5,189 bases of DNA from an uncultured Desulfovibrio sp. (GTDB lineage Bacteria > Desulfobacterota > Desulfovibrionia > Desulfovibrionales > Desulfovibrionaceae). Under the pieces are notes generated by a model. That model ran no database searches. It saw nothing but the letters and a program-made list of their open reading frames with translations, and was not told the origin of the DNA. Numbering within the stretch: the first letter of the stretch is position 1; every line of letters begins with the position of its first letter. The position numbers and the translations under genes are program-made. Positions 5,011 through 5,189 of the stretch are shown here, piece by piece. The DNA lies in the NCBI GenBank assembly GCA_900550745.1, contig URTO01000166.1, forward strand, positions 1-5,189. The letters run 5' to 3'.

Positions 5011-5044
5011 CGAGGCCATGAAGCAATTCATGGCCTTGTTTTTT
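5011..5044 (+). terminator. Strong intrinsic terminator after secG
   Basis: AGGCCATGAA (5013-5022) pairs perfectly with TTCATGGCCT (5027-5036) around a GCAA loop, a GNRA-type tetraloop. The stem extends by one G-U and one C-G pair (5011-5012/5037-5038). Six T follow (5039-5044). It ends the rimI-tpiA-secG transcript. There is no matching T-run on the - strand, so it acts in one direction only. Confidence 0.93.
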
Positions 5045-5189
5045 ATCCAAGTAACAAACTGTAAAACTTGTCCGTCCGCTCTCCTCGATCTCCCGAAAAA
5101 CAAAAAAAGCATACCGGATCTCATCACAGTTTTCCTTCCCCCTGCTCCTGTCCATTCCCTCAGGGATATTCTCTGGATGCATGGGAAAG
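5045..5189. other. Gene-free right end
   Basis: No convincing gene or RNA. The stretch holds an A-rich run (5096-5108) followed by pyrimidine-rich sequence (5129-5160) and a short palindrome TCCCT-C-AGGGA (5156-5166). A - strand frame from 5182 lacks a visible ribosome-binding site and runs through the secG terminator, so I do not call it. The region is probably upstream or downstream flank of a gene outside the window. Confidence 0.5.

Noticed and set aside
4988..5182. 64-codon - strand frame at the right end
   Set aside because: No visible ribosome-binding site, crosses the secG terminator, and resembles no known protein.

Overview
The window looks like chromosomal DNA from a moderately GC-rich, Gram-negative rod. 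The gene content fits the sulfate- and sulfite-reducing Deltaproteobacteria (Desulfovibrio/Bilophila-like Desulfobacterota). That placement is inferred from the protein sequences and the tpiA-secG neighbourhood and was not tested by a search. No transposase, integrase, CRISPR array, tRNA or rRNA is visible.

Layout. Positions 1-400 contain no convincing gene on either strand but are rich in inverted repeats that could fold as RNA; I could not assign them to a known RNA family. A consensus TATAAT box at 414-419, centred in a near-perfect dyad, appears to start a transcript with a structured leader (about 426-587). It leads into a two-gene + strand unit: a tandem-GAF protein (588-1631) and, 3 bases later, an MreB-like actin (1635-2636). 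This unit runs convergently, with a 7-base gap, into a - strand Nudix-family gene (2644-3165). The start codon of the Nudix gene overlaps the 5' end of the divergently transcribed rimI gene (3157-3657). Then follow tpiA (3680-4441), a 190-base gap with several dyads, and secG (from a GTG at 4632 to 4991). The run closes with a very clear intrinsic terminator at 5011-5044. The last 145 bases hold no gene I can support.

Function. rimI (ribosomal protein S18 N-acetylation), tpiA (glycolysis/gluconeogenesis) and secG (protein export) are ordinary housekeeping genes, probably co-transcribed up to the terminator. The GAF-MreB pair is less ordinary. It is an MreB-type filament protein without mreC or mreD next to it, tightly coupled to a stand-alone sensory-type protein with no output domain. 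The Nudix protein has lost two of the three glutamates of the Nudix box, so it may not be a metal-dependent hydrolase.

No wholly new system is evident. The best candidates for follow-up are the GAF/MreB-like pair, the overlapping divergent starts of the Nudix gene and rimI, the dyad over the -10 box with its structured leader, and the unexplained structured DNA at the left end.
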